Positions 18,509 to 28,840 of a stretch of DNA of 64,000 nt are shown here, one piece after another. The DNA is from Acidobacteriaceae bacterium. Lineage in GTDB: Bacteria; Acidobacteriota; Terriglobia; Terriglobales; Acidobacteriaceae. Both the position numbers and the translations under genes were made by a program. Positions within the stretch are counted from its first letter, which is position 1, and the number at the start of each line of letters is the position of its first letter. The DNA lies in the NCBI GenBank assembly GCA_903642265.1, contig CAHJWN010000007.1:1-64000 (forward strand), written 5' to 3'. The notes below the pieces were generated by a model. The model had not been told where the DNA came from. It saw only the letters and a list, made by a program, of their open reading frames with translations, and did no database searches.

Positions 18509-21500
18509 TCATGAGTAGCTCGCGGTAGTGATGAGGGGCAGGGTTGCCGAAGTTACTGGCGTCGGCAGGTCAAGCGTGAACACCGTGCCAACGCCCACTT
18601 CAGAGTCGACGCCTATCTTTCCGCCATGCTCCTGCATAATGCCGTAGGTCACGGCCAGTCCAAGTCCGGTGCCCTTGTGCTGACCGGGCTGCGGCTTCAC
18701 CTTGGTGGTAAAGAAGGGGTCGAAGATGCGGTGGAGATGCTCACGCTCTATGCCGCTACCGGTGTCCTTGATGCGCAGGAAGACACGATTGTCGTGAGAG
18801 TCGGAGGTGATGGTCAGTACGGCTCCTGGCCTTCCGTACATTGCATCCTTGGCGTTCAGAAGCAGGTTGAGGACCACCTGCTGGAGTTTGCCCTGGCTTC
18901 CCTGTATTTCAGGCAAGGTGGAAAGGAGATCAGTTTCGATATGAATTTGCGCCGTTTTGTACTGGTGCTCCAGCAAAACCAGCGTGTCGCGCACAAGGTT
19001 GTTAAGGTTGATACTCGTAAACTCTGCTCCACTGGTGCGAGAGAAGTTGAGCAGGCCGTTAACAATCTCAGAGGCGCGAAAGGTCTGCTGCGTAATCTTT
19101 TCGAGCACGGGCGCTAGTCGCGTATCATCCCGCAACTGCTTGGAGAGCATCTGTGTGTAGCTCGAGATTACGGCGAGTGGCGTGTTCACTTCATGTGCAA
19201 CGCCGGCCGCAAGCAGGCCGATAGAGGAAAGCTTCTCGGACTGCGTGAGTTGGGCTTCGAGCTCGATGCGATCGGTTATGTCATCGACCAGAACGATGCG
19301 GCCAACCGTCCGAAAATTTCGTGTGACAAGCGGTGCAATCGCGATGTTCGCGATACGCGTCTCGCCGGTGGGGAGCGAAATAGGAAACTTGTAGAGGGTG
19401 TGTGTACCCTGGTCCGTCTCATACGAGCCGCCGGTTACGTTCGAACTGTCGGTCTCGCTACGGCTGCGCACATTCTGATAACGCGCAAGGAACTCCTTTG
19501 GAAAGACGGCAGACAAGGGTTGCCCCAGTGCCTCGGAGCGGGTACGGCCGTAGAGTGTCTCCATCTGGGCGTTCCAGCTGTTGATGCGGTCATCCAGATC
19601 AACAGCAAAAATTCCGATATTGATCGACTCGACGATGTTTTCGTGGAACTCGGTAAGTCGCTCAAACTCAGAGGCCTTCAATTGAAGGCTGCGGTAGAGT
19701 TGAGCATTCTGAATCGCAATGCCGATGTATCCTGCGAGCGATTCCAGCACTTCCATATCTTCAGAAGACAGGAAGTCGCCATCATTGGTGCGGCCAAGAC
19801 CGATAACTGCGACGGTTCGGGTACCGAACCCTTCGCGGTTGGCCACTCTACAGGGCAGATAATAGTTCAGGTCGAGGCGCTTTGCGGCTTCCTGCTGGTC
19901 TTCCGGAAGTGTAAGTGCCTGCTGCGGATTTTCGAGGAAGAGATGGTTGGCCGAGTCGCGGCGGTCGAAGTCAAAGAAGCCAAGGTCGAGCGCTCGCAAC
20001 GAGATTGCCTGTTGCTCCCGTGTGCGCGAGTCTGAGGCCTGCAGTGTCGTAAGCCCGTGGGAGGCCGTCAGCTCGAATCGTTTGCGGGCCGAGTGCGTTG
20101 TGTCCTCTGCTGCAAGAAAGACAGCAACGCGAGTTACCAGAAGTGTTTGCGGAAGCCGCTCAACGATGGAGCTTACAAGTGCATTCAAGTCCGTTTGGGA
20201 GTTCAGGCTGCGTCCAAAATCTACCAGTGTCTCGCGATAATCAAAGCGCTTCCGGTCGAACACACGATCAACCCGCGATTGAATTCCGCGTTTAAGGGGA
20301 TCGAAGATGAGACCAGTCACGATGATGGCTGCCATCAGCCCCCAGATGCCGAGGTTTGGGATGCGCGTGTGAACCAACTCTGCCGTGACCGCAACCACGC
20401 CGAAGTAGAGGCCAACCAGAGAGGCGGTGGCCAGCGTATAAGTAACGCCGCGCTTGAAGATCAGGTCAACGTCCATTAGGCGATAGCGGACGATTGCCCA
20501 ACTGAACGTCAAGGGAAGCATAACCAGGCAGGCGGCGCTGAACTTGGTGAGCAGGCTCGGAACCTGCAGGTCAAACAGAAGCGGCAGAACGTTCAGCAGG
20601 GTGTATGGGGCGAACGCAAGCAGTGTGCCTCGCGTCAACCATTTCAGCTGTTGGCGTTCCAGCGGGGAACTGGCGTGGGTGTAGCGAAAGATGAAGACGC
20701 CTGCGGCGATCGCGTAATAAAGGCCAAGGTAGCCAAAGAAGATCTGGTCAAGTCGTTGCACAAGGGCGCCCGATGCCGACCAGAACTGAAAAGCATAGAC
20801 CTCGAGCGCAATGAGCGAAGCACCGGGCAGATAAAGTAGGGCCCCAACCGCTCGGCTTCGGAGGCGGTAACGCTCGTGTTCATCATCGGATCCCGAAAAG
20901 TCGACGGCGAAGTGGAGGAACAAAGCGGGTTGCAGAGCGAGTGCGGCGATTTCGCCCCAAAAGATCACGGAGTCGAGCAGATCAAGCTCACCCGTGTACT
21001 TGAACGTGTAAAGGACAAAGGACACAAGGCAGAACACGAAGAAGTGAAGCGACTTTGGTGCAGTCCACCGGCGAAATAGAACATACAGGCCAATACAGAG
21101 GTAAACCAGTGCAATAATCCGTAAGCCCTGGTTAATGCTTTTGTCCGTTGGTTCCACAATAACCGGTATTTCGAGCTTAGCGGCCGAGTCAGAGGCACCA
21201 ACACGGCGGACTGGCCGGATGATGGAGTAGGTCGAATGGGACCATATGCCATTGTGGTAGATCTCACGAGTGAAAGCGGCAAGGCGCGGCGTGGGATGTT
21301 CGTTGACGGCGATAAGGATGTCCCCTGCGCGCACCCCGGCACGGTCACCGGGGGTACCTGCGGGCACGCGTTCGGCGCGAAGCCCTCCGGACGCCTCAAT
21401 CCATCGAATACCGTCGGTCGGCTCGTCAAAATTGCTTTCCTGCGAAAAGTTAAACCCCGCCAACAGGCAGACCGCGAGTGTCGCTATTGCAAGTGCAATG

Positions 21501-21532
21501 GCAAAGACGCGATTCTGAAGAGCGTTTTTCAT
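18509..21532 (-). CDS. Large sensor histidine kinase with periplasmic PDZ domain, membrane block, GAF and PAS
   Basis: 1007 residues from the ATG at 21532. The frame stays open to 21619, but the signal/anchor [19 protein letters not shown] begins here. Order: one membrane anchor; a PDZ-like domain (about 35-110, with [20 protein letters not shown]); a block of about eight membrane helices (about 140-400); a GAF domain (about 430-610); PAS (about 635-750); HisKA with [14 protein letters not shown]; and HATPase with N box [15 protein letters not shown] and GTGLGLA. It likely reads an envelope signal and phosphorylates the NtrC-type regulator encoded 148 bases downstream on the same strand. Confidence 0.9.
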   Translation of the reverse strand: MKNALQNRVFAIALAIATLAVCLLAGFNFSQESNFDEPTDGIRWIEASGGLRAERVPAGTPGDRAGVRAGDILIAVNEHPTPRLAAFTREIYHNGIWSHSTYSIIRPVRRVGASDSAAKLEIPVIVEPTDKSINQGLRIIALVYLCIGLYVLFRRWTAPKSLHFFVFCLVSFVLYTFKYTGELDLLDSVIFWGEIAALALQPALFLHFAVDFSGSDDEHERYRLRSRAVGALLYLPGASLIALEVYAFQFWSASGALVQRLDQIFFGYLGLYYAIAAGVFIFRYTHASSPLERQQLKWLTRGTLLAFAPYTLLNVLPLLFDLQVPSLLTKFSAACLVMLPLTFSWAIVRYRLMDVDLIFKRGVTYTLATASLVGLYFGVVAVTAELVHTRIPNLGIWGLMAAIIVTGLIFDPLKRGIQSRVDRVFDRKRFDYRETLVDFGRSLNSQTDLNALVSSIVERLPQTLLVTRVAVFLAAEDTTHSARKRFELTASHGLTTLQASDSRTREQQAISLRALDLGFFDFDRRDSANHLFLENPQQALTLPEDQQEAAKRLDLNYYLPCRVANREGFGTRTVAVIGLGRTNDGDFLSSEDMEVLESLAGYIGIAIQNAQLYRSLQLKASEFERLTEFHENIVESINIGIFAVDLDDRINSWNAQMETLYGRTRSEALGQPLSAVFPKEFLARYQNVRSRSETDSSNVTGGSYETDQGTHTLYKFPISLPTGETRIANIAIAPLVTRNFRTVGRIVLVDDITDRIELEAQLTQSEKLSSIGLLAAGVAHEVNTPLAVISSYTQMLSKQLRDDTRLAPVLEKITQQTFRASEIVNGLLNFSRTSGAEFTSINLNNLVRDTLVLLEHQYKTAQIHIETDLLSTLPEIQGSQGKLQQVVLNLLLNAKDAMYGRPGAVLTITSDSHDNRVFLRIKDTGSGIEREHLHRIFDPFFTTKVKPQPGQHKGTGLGLAVTYGIMQEHGGKIGVDSEVGVGTVFTLDLPTPVTSATLPLITTASYS

Positions 21533-21897
21533 AGGACTTCCCGGTAGCAATGTTTCCCGTGCACATGTCGTGCCATTCAGCAATAGGTAAGCAAAGTAGT
21601 GGAATGTTGCAAACTGCATCGGTTGAAGCTGGCTTGGTGCATATGCCGGGCGACTTTCTGGGCCAACCTGCGGCTTGAACTATGACTAATCATAAGCGAT
21701 TCCATTATTTAGAGGCATACCTGTAAGTGCTGCAAGCTATACGTTTGGCGTTGCTTCGAGGTTCATGGGCGAGCGGCAATCGATGTGAGGCGCCTGGAGT
21801 GTCAGATCGCTTCATTCATCTTCCTGTAACATAGACATAAGACCGAAGGCGAAGTTCAGCGCACGGGTTCCAGGAACAGTAAAGGTGGTCAGCAACA
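21533..21897. promoter_or_regulatory. 365-base divergent gap between PDZ kinase and alpha/beta hydrolase
   Basis: I see no gene here. It should hold promoters for both flanking genes. The only clear structure is a short inverted repeat at 21681-21694 (TATGA, four bases, TCATA) next to a TTGAAC hexamer at 21675-21680. It could be an operator, but nothing identifies the protein that would bind it. Confidence 0.4.
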
Positions 21898-22833
21898 TTG
21901 TCGAGCACGGCTTCAATCGAAGCGATGGGTGATCTGCGCGATGATGCGGACTGGCGTCCATCGAACCATGCCGCCGGCGATCTGTTGGTCGCAGACGATT
22001 CATTGGTCACAGACCATTTTGTTGAGGTCTGTGGCGCACGACTGCATTACCAGCTTGCCGGTATTGGCCAACCCCTCTTGCTGCTCCATGGCCTGGTGGG
22101 ATCTGGTCGGAACTGGCGGCAGAACATTGGCTTCCTGTCGCGGCACGCAAGCGTTTACGCGATCGACCTGCTGAACATGGGAGATTCTCAGCGGGTGCCC
22201 GACCTTGACGCAAGCCTTGAAGCGACTGCCGACCGTATCGCGGCGACCATGGACGCTTTGGGTCTGCGGGTCGCAGATATAGCTGCCCACTCCCACGGGG
22301 GTGCCGTTGCACTTATGTTTGCGGCAAGACATCCAGAGCGCGTTCGCAAACTTATCCTTTTTGCACCGGCCAACCCGTTCTGTGATGCGGGTAGGCATTT
22401 GCTCCGGTTTTACAACACGCGTACTGGAGCCTGGTTCGCTCGCCGTATCTCGGTGCTGCCTCGTCTGCTCCACGCCGCGGCGCTCGGACGGATGTATGGT
22501 GATCCCACGCGTGTCGCCGAGGGCACGCTTGAGACGTACACCGACGGAATCGGAATACCGGGGACGATCGAACACGTGCTGCGCATCGTTGCCGGGTGGT
22601 ACGACGACATGCACGCGCTGCGCGCAGAACTGGCTAAACTGGCTGCCAAGCCCACCTTGTTCATATGGGGCGATCGCGATCGAGCGGTGACACTACATTC
22701 AGGGGAGCAGCTCCAGCGCATGATGCCGAAGTCAAGGCTGATGGTGCTCCCAGGTGTCGGGCACCTGCCGTTTGAGGAACAGCCCGAAACGTGCAATGCG
22801 GCTATGTTGGAGTGGTTGATGGGTCCTGCCTAA
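21898..22833 (+). CDS. Alpha/beta hydrolase
   Basis: 311 residues of the MhpC/haloalkane-dehalogenase-like group: HGLVGSGRNW oxyanion strand, nucleophile elbow AHSHGG (the usual first Gly is Ala), acid in WGDRDRAV and histidine in GVGHLPFEE. There is no signal peptide. The TTG start at 21898 has AGGTGG nine bases upstream; an in-frame ATG at 21925 is the alternative. Substrate unknown. It meets the next gene tail to tail, the two overlapping by four bases. Confidence 0.8.
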   Translation: MSSTASIEAMGDLRDDADWRPSNHAAGDLLVADDSLVTDHFVEVCGARLHYQLAGIGQPLLLLHGLVGSGRNWRQNIGFLSRHASVYAIDLLNMGDSQRVPDLDASLEATADRIAATMDALGLRVADIAAHSHGGAVALMFAARHPERVRKLILFAPANPFCDAGRHLLRFYNTRTGAWFARRISVLPRLLHAAALGRMYGDPTRVAEGTLETYTDGIGIPGTIEHVLRIVAGWYDDMHALRAELAKLAAKPTLFIWGDRDRAVTLHSGEQLQRMMPKSRLMVLPGVGHLPFEEQPETCNAAMLEWLMGPA

Positions 22834-23540
22834 GAAGCGTCATATAACCCGTACGTCTGCCTGAGCCACTCACTCATCGCACCTTTCATCACGTCCAGTT
22901 TGGACTTCGGTGATTCGGTGACACCCTGAAAGAAATGATCGGCTCCCTCGATCCATACAAGTCTGCTTGGCGCAGGCGAATGCAGTAAAACCTGCTCGAT
23001 GGCATCGCGCGGGGCGAACGGGTCATGATCGCCAATGATGAACAGCTTCGGTTGAACGCAGCGTGGAAGAAACCCGTAGGTGTAGTCGCGGCCGTCTGCC
23101 CGCACCGGAAGACCGAGTCCGATCAAGCCTTTCACGCGAATGTCGCCGCAGCAGGCACGAAAGCCCACGTTGGAGCCGAACGAGAAGCCGCCAAAGAGAA
23201 TCGGTTTACGGTAGTTCAACTCCAGCCATTCGAGGGCAGCGCGAACGTCATTCTGCTCGCCATGACCTTCATCGTGCGTCCCTTCGCTTAGTCCGGCACC
23301 GCGAAAATTGAAGCGAAGTACCGGGAGCCCAAGCGAAGAAAAGACCTTCATGGCGTTGTAGACGACCTTATTATGAAGGGTACCGCCGCTGGGTGGGTGC
23401 GGATGACAGACGAGTGCGGTGAATGGCGCATCGTCAGAGCCGGTGTTTAAGACGGCTTCCAGTTTGCCAGCGGGGCCAAAAAGATCATCAACTGAGCGAA
23501 CGTGTGAGATGGACCTGGTGGTGGGGAGCGGCTCGGACAT
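22830..23540 (-). CDS. Alpha/beta hydrolase, dienelactone-hydrolase-like
   Basis: 236 residues. It has VCHPHPPSGGTLHNKVV, FNFRGAGLSEG, nucleophile elbow GGFSFGSNVG, acid in IGDHDPFAP and histidine in EGADHFFQG, matching the family often labelled alpha/beta hydrolase COG2945. It is cytoplasmic. The function is not known; members are general carboxyl-esterase-like proteins. The stop overlaps that of the convergent hydrolase by four bases. Confidence 0.85.
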   Translation of the reverse strand: MSEPLPTTRSISHVRSVDDLFGPAGKLEAVLNTGSDDAPFTALVCHPHPPSGGTLHNKVVYNAMKVFSSLGLPVLRFNFRGAGLSEGTHDEGHGEQNDVRAALEWLELNYRKPILFGGFSFGSNVGFRACCGDIRVKGLIGLGLPVRADGRDYTYGFLPRCVQPKLFIIGDHDPFAPRDAIEQVLLHSPAPSRLVWIEGADHFFQGVTESPKSKLDVMKGAMSEWLRQTYGLYDAS

Positions 23541-23607
23541 GCTTCAAGTCTACGGGGGGGACGGCCTGCGGCTTTGTGGCGGGCGCAGTCGAGTATGCTG
23601 AAGGCTC

Positions 23608-24651
23608 ATGGCGATTGATCCAATCCAGCTGACGCGCGACCTTGTGAACATCCAATCGACTACCTTTCACGAGGGTGTCGCGGGAGCGTTTCTCTCTAAC
23701 TTTCTCGAGGAGCAGAAGTACGACGTCGAACGCACGGCGGTGGCACAGCCTGATCGCGAGACGAACCCGGGCGCAGGTGAAGGCGAACGGTTTAACGTGT
23801 ACGCCGCCCTCCCGGGAGTAAAGCCGGACGTTGTCCTATCGACTCACATGGACACGGTTCCACCGTTCTTTGGATGTACCGAGGATGACGAGTTCCTCTA
23901 TGGGCGGGGCACATGCGATGCAAAAGGGATTATTGCCGCGCAGATTGCCGCAGCGGATCGCTTGCGAGATGCCGGTGTGAAGGTCGGACTGCTCTTCGTT
24001 GTAGGTGAAGAGCGCGATTCAGCCGGGGCGACTGTCGCGAATGAATCACCAAAAGGATCGCGGTTTTTGATCAACGGCGAGCCTACGGATAATCGGCTCG
24101 CGCTGGCGTCAAAGGGCGCACTTCGCGTGGAGTTGTGGGCGAAGGGAAGGATGGCCCACTCGGCCTACCCTGAACTTGGCGAGTCAGCCATCGACAAGCT
24201 TCTGGGCGCGTTGCACGATTTGCTTGGAATGCCATTACCTATCGAGCCTGAGATCGGACCATCCACCTTAAATGTCGGCCTGATTGCGGGCGGACGGGCG
24301 CCGAACGTCATCGCCGATAAAGCCGAAGCGCATCTCCTGATAAGGCTCGTCGGCTCATCGGAGCGGACGAAGGCGGACATTCTTCGTGTTGTTGGCGACC
24401 GCGCCGAAGTAAAGTTCACATTGGAACTGCCATTCGTTCGCATGCGCAAGGTGGGAAATCTTCCGACGATGATTGCGAAGTTCACCACCGACATCCCACG
24501 GCTGACCTCCTGGGGTGAACCTTTCCTGCTCGGACCTGGGTCGATCCACGTTGCTCACACAGAACACGAGCGGATATCTAAAAAGGAGTTGGTAGAGGCG
24601 GTGGATCTTTACGTCAACTTGGCTACGGAACTCATCGGCAGTGGGATATGA
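23608..24651 (+). CDS. M20-family metallopeptidase/deacylase (ArgE/DapE-like)
   Basis: 347 residues. Metal-site residues are visible in LSTHMDTVPP, GRGTCDAKG, GEERDSAG and the late HTEHE; a dimerisation domain sits between about 175 and 285. Relatives remove acyl groups from ornithine, succinyl-diaminopimelate or small peptides. No arginine or lysine genes lie nearby, so the substrate is open. It starts 67 bases from the divergent hydrolase. Confidence 0.85.
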   Translation: MAIDPIQLTRDLVNIQSTTFHEGVAGAFLSNFLEEQKYDVERTAVAQPDRETNPGAGEGERFNVYAALPGVKPDVVLSTHMDTVPPFFGCTEDDEFLYGRGTCDAKGIIAAQIAAADRLRDAGVKVGLLFVVGEERDSAGATVANESPKGSRFLINGEPTDNRLALASKGALRVELWAKGRMAHSAYPELGESAIDKLLGALHDLLGMPLPIEPEIGPSTLNVGLIAGGRAPNVIADKAEAHLLIRLVGSSERTKADILRVVGDRAEVKFTLELPFVRMRKVGNLPTMIAKFTTDIPRLTSWGEPFLLGPGSIHVAHTEHERISKKELVEAVDLYVNLATELIGSGI

Positions 24652-24854
24652 CAGCAGGGATTTCGTGCATGAGGGATGGCTCATTAGAAATACCTTTTTT
24701 TGTAGAAAGATGCAGAAAACAGTTTTTGTTTCCACAGGCAAGCAACTTTTATTTGGGTTCCGCGTCTACTGATATGTAGCAACCAGACAGTCGAGACTTG
24801 CAGTTCCTACAGTGTCGGCTTCCCCTATCCGCACAAAATCTCCCCCCAGTTAGA

Positions 24855-24880
24855 AGAGCCCCCAGAGTACCGGGGGCTCT
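24855..24880. terminator. Hairpin between convergent M20 peptidase and GH92 genes
   Basis: A perfect 9-bp GC-rich stem (24855-24863 with 24872-24880) and an 8-base loop, 18 bases from the GH92 stop. Neither side has a strong T run, so it may be a bidirectional but imperfect terminator. The rest of the 247-base gap is AT-rich with no gene seen. Confidence 0.5.
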
Positions 24881-24898
24881 CACTCCTTCAGTGTCGCT

Positions 24899-27220
24899 TT
24901 AGGCTTCCGCCAGCACCAGCGAAGGTGGAATGGATGCCGCGTCCGTACCGAAATCCGTATTCGGCTCTGAGCCCATCTTAAACGTCAGTTTGGCACCTTC
25001 GGCTATCTCGGCGTGATTGAACCACGCCCTGGTCTGCATCTTTCCGTTTATGGCGAAGCTTTGAATGTACGCATGAGATGGATCGGTACGCTGTACATCG
25101 ACTTCAAGTCGCTTGCCATTGCCAAGATCCACCTTGACGTTTTCGAAGAGCGGCGAACCTAGAATGTAGTTGCCGCTCACTGGATCAACCGAGTAGAAGC
25201 CCAGCGCACTAAGAAGGAACCACGCTGACATCTGGCCTACATCTTCGTTGCCTTCGATTCCGTCCGGAAGAGCGCGGTACATCGTCTCCATCAAGCTGCG
25301 TGCGCGAGCCTGCGTCTTCCAGGGCTGTCCAGCGTATACGTAGAGGTAGGCGATGTGGTGGGAAGGTTCGTTGCCGTGCGCATACTGCCCCACCAGACCT
25401 GCAATGTCCGGCGGTGCATTCTCAGGCAGCGTCGAAGCTGTGGTAAAGAGTTCATCCAGTTTTGCAATGAATGGTGCCTGCCCGCCGAAAAGTTCAATCA
25501 GCCCTGCTGCATCATGCTGCACTCCGAACGTTGTCTGCCAGGCGTTCGACTCTGTGTAGTCACGCCACTTCTTCGAATGGCCAAGATCGATTGGATTGAA
25601 GGGCGACGTGAACGTTCCATCGGCGAGCTTTGGACGCATGAACTTGACCGTTGGATCGAAGTAGTTGCGATAGTTCTTGGAGCGTTGAGCCAGCATCGTG
25701 GCGTCATCAGCGTGGCCCAGCTTCCTTGCAACATGCGCGATCGCCCAATCGTTATAGCAGTACTCGAAAGTCTTTGACACGGACTCTTCCTCAAGATCGG
25801 CAGGGATATAGTTCATCTTGCGGTAGTAGCCAAGTCCTCTGTAGTTGTCGACCATCGCGCGCTTCATCATGCACTTGTACGCGAGCTCGGTGTCAATGCC
25901 CTTGAAGTTCTTGTTGATCGCCTCCGCAATGATCGATGCCGAGTGATAACCGGTCATGGTGCCGGTTTCCGTCCCCTGCAGTGGCCATACCGGCATTCCT
26001 GCCGGGCTTTCCACGGCCATGCGGATCAGCGAGTTTGCAAAATCTGGTACCCGTTCCGGTTCAAGTAGTGTGTAGGCGGGATGCGCCGCGCGATAGGTGT
26101 CCCAACAGGAGAATGTCGTGTACTGATGATGCCCAGCGTCAAGCGTATGTACGTTTCCGTCCATCCCGCGATAGCGGCCATCGACGTCGTCGAAGAGCAC
26201 TGGTCCAAGCGACATGTGGTAAAGCCCGGTATAAAAGATCTTCTTGTGCGTCTCATTTGCGGAAGTCACGCTGACCTTCGAAAGCTGCTTCTTCCAACTC
26301 GCCCGGGCGTCGGTGCGGACTCGCTCAAAGTCCCATGCAGGAATCTCGTGCTTCAGGTTCATCGCCGCGTTCTCAGAGCCAATGGCGGAGATCCCGGTCT
26401 TCAGTAAAATTGCTTCGTTCGCGGACGTCTTGAAGTGAAGCACGCACTTGAGATTCTTGCCTGTAAGCGGGGCTGTGCCCGCAGCAACCTCCTTATCGTC
26501 GTCATAGAAGACGATGCGGCTGGGTGTCTTCGAGACCTGCATCGTGAAATACGCATGCCGCCCGTCGCCCCATGCTTTCGTTACATGTCCGCCCGCAAGC
26601 ATGTCGGCAGCAGGTGAAGAAAGCTCGGCAGAGAGCACATTCTTAGTGCCGCCGTAGCAATGTTGCAAGTCAAGCAGGACCCACGATTCGTCGCTTGCAG
26701 GGAATGTATAGCGGTGCAGGCCGGCTCGTTCAGTCGCGGTAAGCTCGGCGCGTATATTGTGGTCCTTCAGGATGACGGAGTAGTATCCCGGCGACATACG
26801 TTCGTCGTCATGGCTGAAACGCGAACGGTAACCAAGCTCTGGATTCGCTTGCGTTCCCGGCACAAGCTTCACCGGCCCACTCCCTGGCATGACGAGGAAG
26901 TCGAGCAGATCGCCGCATCCGGTGCCGCTCAGGTGGGTATGGCTGAAGCCCATAATGGACGTATTCGAAATGTGATAACCGGAGCACCAGTCCCAGTCGT
27001 CGTCGTACGTATCCGGGCTTAGTTGGACGGCGCCGAAGGGAACTGCTGCACCGGGAAAGCAGTGGCCGTGGCCGCCGGTACCGATGCTCAGGTCTATCCA
27101 TTGCAGCGGGTCTTCTTTCGAGCTCTTTTCAGTGGCTGCCAGCGCGAGAGCAGTGGACGGAAGATATGCAGTAGCGACTGCACCGGCGGTACCATGCAGA
27201 AAATTGCGGCGGGAGATCAT
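24899..27220 (-). CDS. GH92 alpha-1,2-mannosidase, Tat-exported
   Basis: 773 residues. A twin-arginine signal (SRRNFLHGTAG) is followed by an alanine-rich segment. The GH92 hallmark regions are clear: IDLSIGTGGHGHCFPGAAVPFG, HTHLSGTGCGD, the central GTETGTMTGYHSASII and the C-terminal GNEDVGQMSAWFLLSALGFYSVDP. Family members are calcium-dependent exo-mannosidases that trim high-mannose N-glycans or fungal mannans in the periplasm. It is divergent from the GH125 gene across 135 bases, so the two are probably induced together. Confidence 0.95.
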   Translation of the reverse strand: MISRRNFLHGTAGAVATAYLPSTALALAATEKSSKEDPLQWIDLSIGTGGHGHCFPGAAVPFGAVQLSPDTYDDDWDWCSGYHISNTSIMGFSHTHLSGTGCGDLLDFLVMPGSGPVKLVPGTQANPELGYRSRFSHDDERMSPGYYSVILKDHNIRAELTATERAGLHRYTFPASDESWVLLDLQHCYGGTKNVLSAELSSPAADMLAGGHVTKAWGDGRHAYFTMQVSKTPSRIVFYDDDKEVAAGTAPLTGKNLKCVLHFKTSANEAILLKTGISAIGSENAAMNLKHEIPAWDFERVRTDARASWKKQLSKVSVTSANETHKKIFYTGLYHMSLGPVLFDDVDGRYRGMDGNVHTLDAGHHQYTTFSCWDTYRAAHPAYTLLEPERVPDFANSLIRMAVESPAGMPVWPLQGTETGTMTGYHSASIIAEAINKNFKGIDTELAYKCMMKRAMVDNYRGLGYYRKMNYIPADLEEESVSKTFEYCYNDWAIAHVARKLGHADDATMLAQRSKNYRNYFDPTVKFMRPKLADGTFTSPFNPIDLGHSKKWRDYTESNAWQTTFGVQHDAAGLIELFGGQAPFIAKLDELFTTASTLPENAPPDIAGLVGQYAHGNEPSHHIAYLYVYAGQPWKTQARARSLMETMYRALPDGIEGNEDVGQMSAWFLLSALGFYSVDPVSGNYILGSPLFENVKVDLGNGKRLEVDVQRTDPSHAYIQSFAINGKMQTRAWFNHAEIAEGAKLTFKMGSEPNTDFGTDAASIPPSLVLAEA

Positions 27221-27355
27221 TGCGTGTTGGACTCCGTAACTAGAGGGTTCAAATTACTCAATCATTATCCGCCTATCTACGGGTCAATGGCTGGACCGGT
27301 CATCGATAGCGCCCGAAACACGACTTTGAAAGATCACGTTAGTCTGGTTCAGGCC

Positions 27356-28801
27356 ATGACTATGCATTTCACGAGACGGACAGCAGCAAGATGGATTGGA
27401 GCCGCGGCAGCGGGAGCTCACCTGGGCGCAGCATCGGCACTTGCAGCGGTCTTGCAGAAAGCGTTTGATCCGGCGAACGGACGACCTAAGCCGGCCGATC
27501 GCAGATTCAGAAGTGCGGCTGTAGAGCAGATGATTGTAGAGGTCTCCGCCAACGTAGCCGATCCGGCGCTCGCACGAATCTTCGCGAATTGCTACCCGAA
27601 TACGCTTGACACGACGGTCGAACCCGGACGCTTCGAGGGCAAGCCTGATACGCCCGTCATCACTGGAGATATCGCCGCAATGTGGCTGCGTGACTCCTCA
27701 GCACAGGTGTGGCCCTACCTGGCGCTCGCCGCGAAAGATGAACCGCTGCGGGAGTTGCTGGAGGGTGTGATCCGCCGACAGACGCGGTGCCTGCTGATCG
27801 ACACCTACGCGAATGCCTTTATGGCCGACCTGAACGCGCCGCCCCTGGAATGGAGTGCCAAAGACAATACCGAGATGCGCCAGGGCGTGGGCGAGCGAAA
27901 GTACGAGCTGGATTCGCTTTGCTATCCAATTCGCCTCGCGCATGGCTACTGGAAACAGACCGGCGACACCAAGCCATTTGACACAGCATGGCAGAAGGCG
28001 ATGGGCCTGGTTGTCGACACGATGGTGGTTCAGCAGCGCAAGCAAGGCGATGGGCCATACCACTTCCAGCGGACGTCATCGATCGCGACCGAAACCCTCC
28101 CAGCGGTTGGCTACGGCAATCCGGTGAAGCCTGTCGGATTGATTGCCTCTGGTTTTCGGCCTTCCGATGACGCCTGCATATTCCCGTTCCTTGTGCCCTC
28201 GAATCTCTTCGCGGTTACATCACTGCGTCACCTGGCAGAGATGGCGCATGCAATCCTGCATGACGATGGTCTTGCGAAACGAGCGACCGCTCTCGCCGAT
28301 GAAGTCCGCATTGCTTTGGCAAGCCATGCCATCGCGCAAACGTCGCAAGGAACCATCTGGGCATACGAGGTAGATGGCTTCGGCAGCCAAGTCTTGATGG
28401 ATGACGCAAACGTCCCAAGTCTGCTCGGTCTGCCCTATCTTGACGCTTCACCCGACGAAGCGCTCTACGCGCGGACCCGCGACTTCGTATGGAGCGAACG
28501 CAATCCTTGGTTCTTCCAAGGCAGCGCCGGCGTAGGGATCGGCGGTCCTCATGAAGGTAAAAACATGATCTGGCCGATGTCGCAAATGGTGTACGCGCTC
28601 ACTTCGAACAGCGATGTCGAGATACGTAAAGCACTCAAAATGCTGAAAACTTCAACAGCCGGTTCAGGCTTTATGCACGAGAGCTACAACAAAAGTAATG
28701 CCGCAACGTTCACCCGGCCCTGGTTCGCGTGGGCGAATACGCTCTTTGGCGAATTGATCGTCCGAACGGCTAGTAAGCGTCCAGATCTACTAGTCAGCTG
28801 A
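27356..28801 (+). CDS. GH125 exo-alpha-1,6-mannosidase, Tat-exported
   Basis: 481 residues from the ATG at 27356 (the one at 27362 is equally possible). The open frame continues back to 27023 inside the GH92 gene, but the Tat-like signal TRRTAARWIGAAAAG begins here. GH125 signatures: GDIAAMWLRDSSAQVWPY, FRPSDDACIFPFLVPSN, GPHEGKNMIWPM and FMHESYNK with TRPWFAWANTLFGE. The family removes non-reducing alpha-1,6-mannose, complementing the GH92 enzyme on N-glycan cores. It converges with the fucosidase gene. Confidence 0.94.
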   Translation: MTMHFTRRTAARWIGAAAAGAHLGAASALAAVLQKAFDPANGRPKPADRRFRSAAVEQMIVEVSANVADPALARIFANCYPNTLDTTVEPGRFEGKPDTPVITGDIAAMWLRDSSAQVWPYLALAAKDEPLRELLEGVIRRQTRCLLIDTYANAFMADLNAPPLEWSAKDNTEMRQGVGERKYELDSLCYPIRLAHGYWKQTGDTKPFDTAWQKAMGLVVDTMVVQQRKQGDGPYHFQRTSSIATETLPAVGYGNPVKPVGLIASGFRPSDDACIFPFLVPSNLFAVTSLRHLAEMAHAILHDDGLAKRATALADEVRIALASHAIAQTSQGTIWAYEVDGFGSQVLMDDANVPSLLGLPYLDASPDEALYARTRDFVWSERNPWFFQGSAGVGIGGPHEGKNMIWPMSQMVYALTSNSDVEIRKALKMLKTSTAGSGFMHESYNKSNAATFTRPWFAWANTLFGELIVRTASKRPDLLVS

Positions 28802-28840
28802 ACCTTCAAACAATCCTCAACTGATTGCCGCGCCGGTTCT

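Noticed and set aside
19193-20035. A 280-codon plus-strand open frame
   Set aside because: It is antisense to the PDZ kinase, in a region with clear GAF and PAS coding on the minus strand.
27247-27260. GGTTCAAATT, like a tRNA T-loop
   Set aside because: No matching stem, anticodon arm or acceptor arm could be formed around it.
27023-27355. N-terminal extension of the GH125 frame
   Set aside because: It runs inside the GH92 gene on the other strand, and the Tat-like signal starts at 27356.
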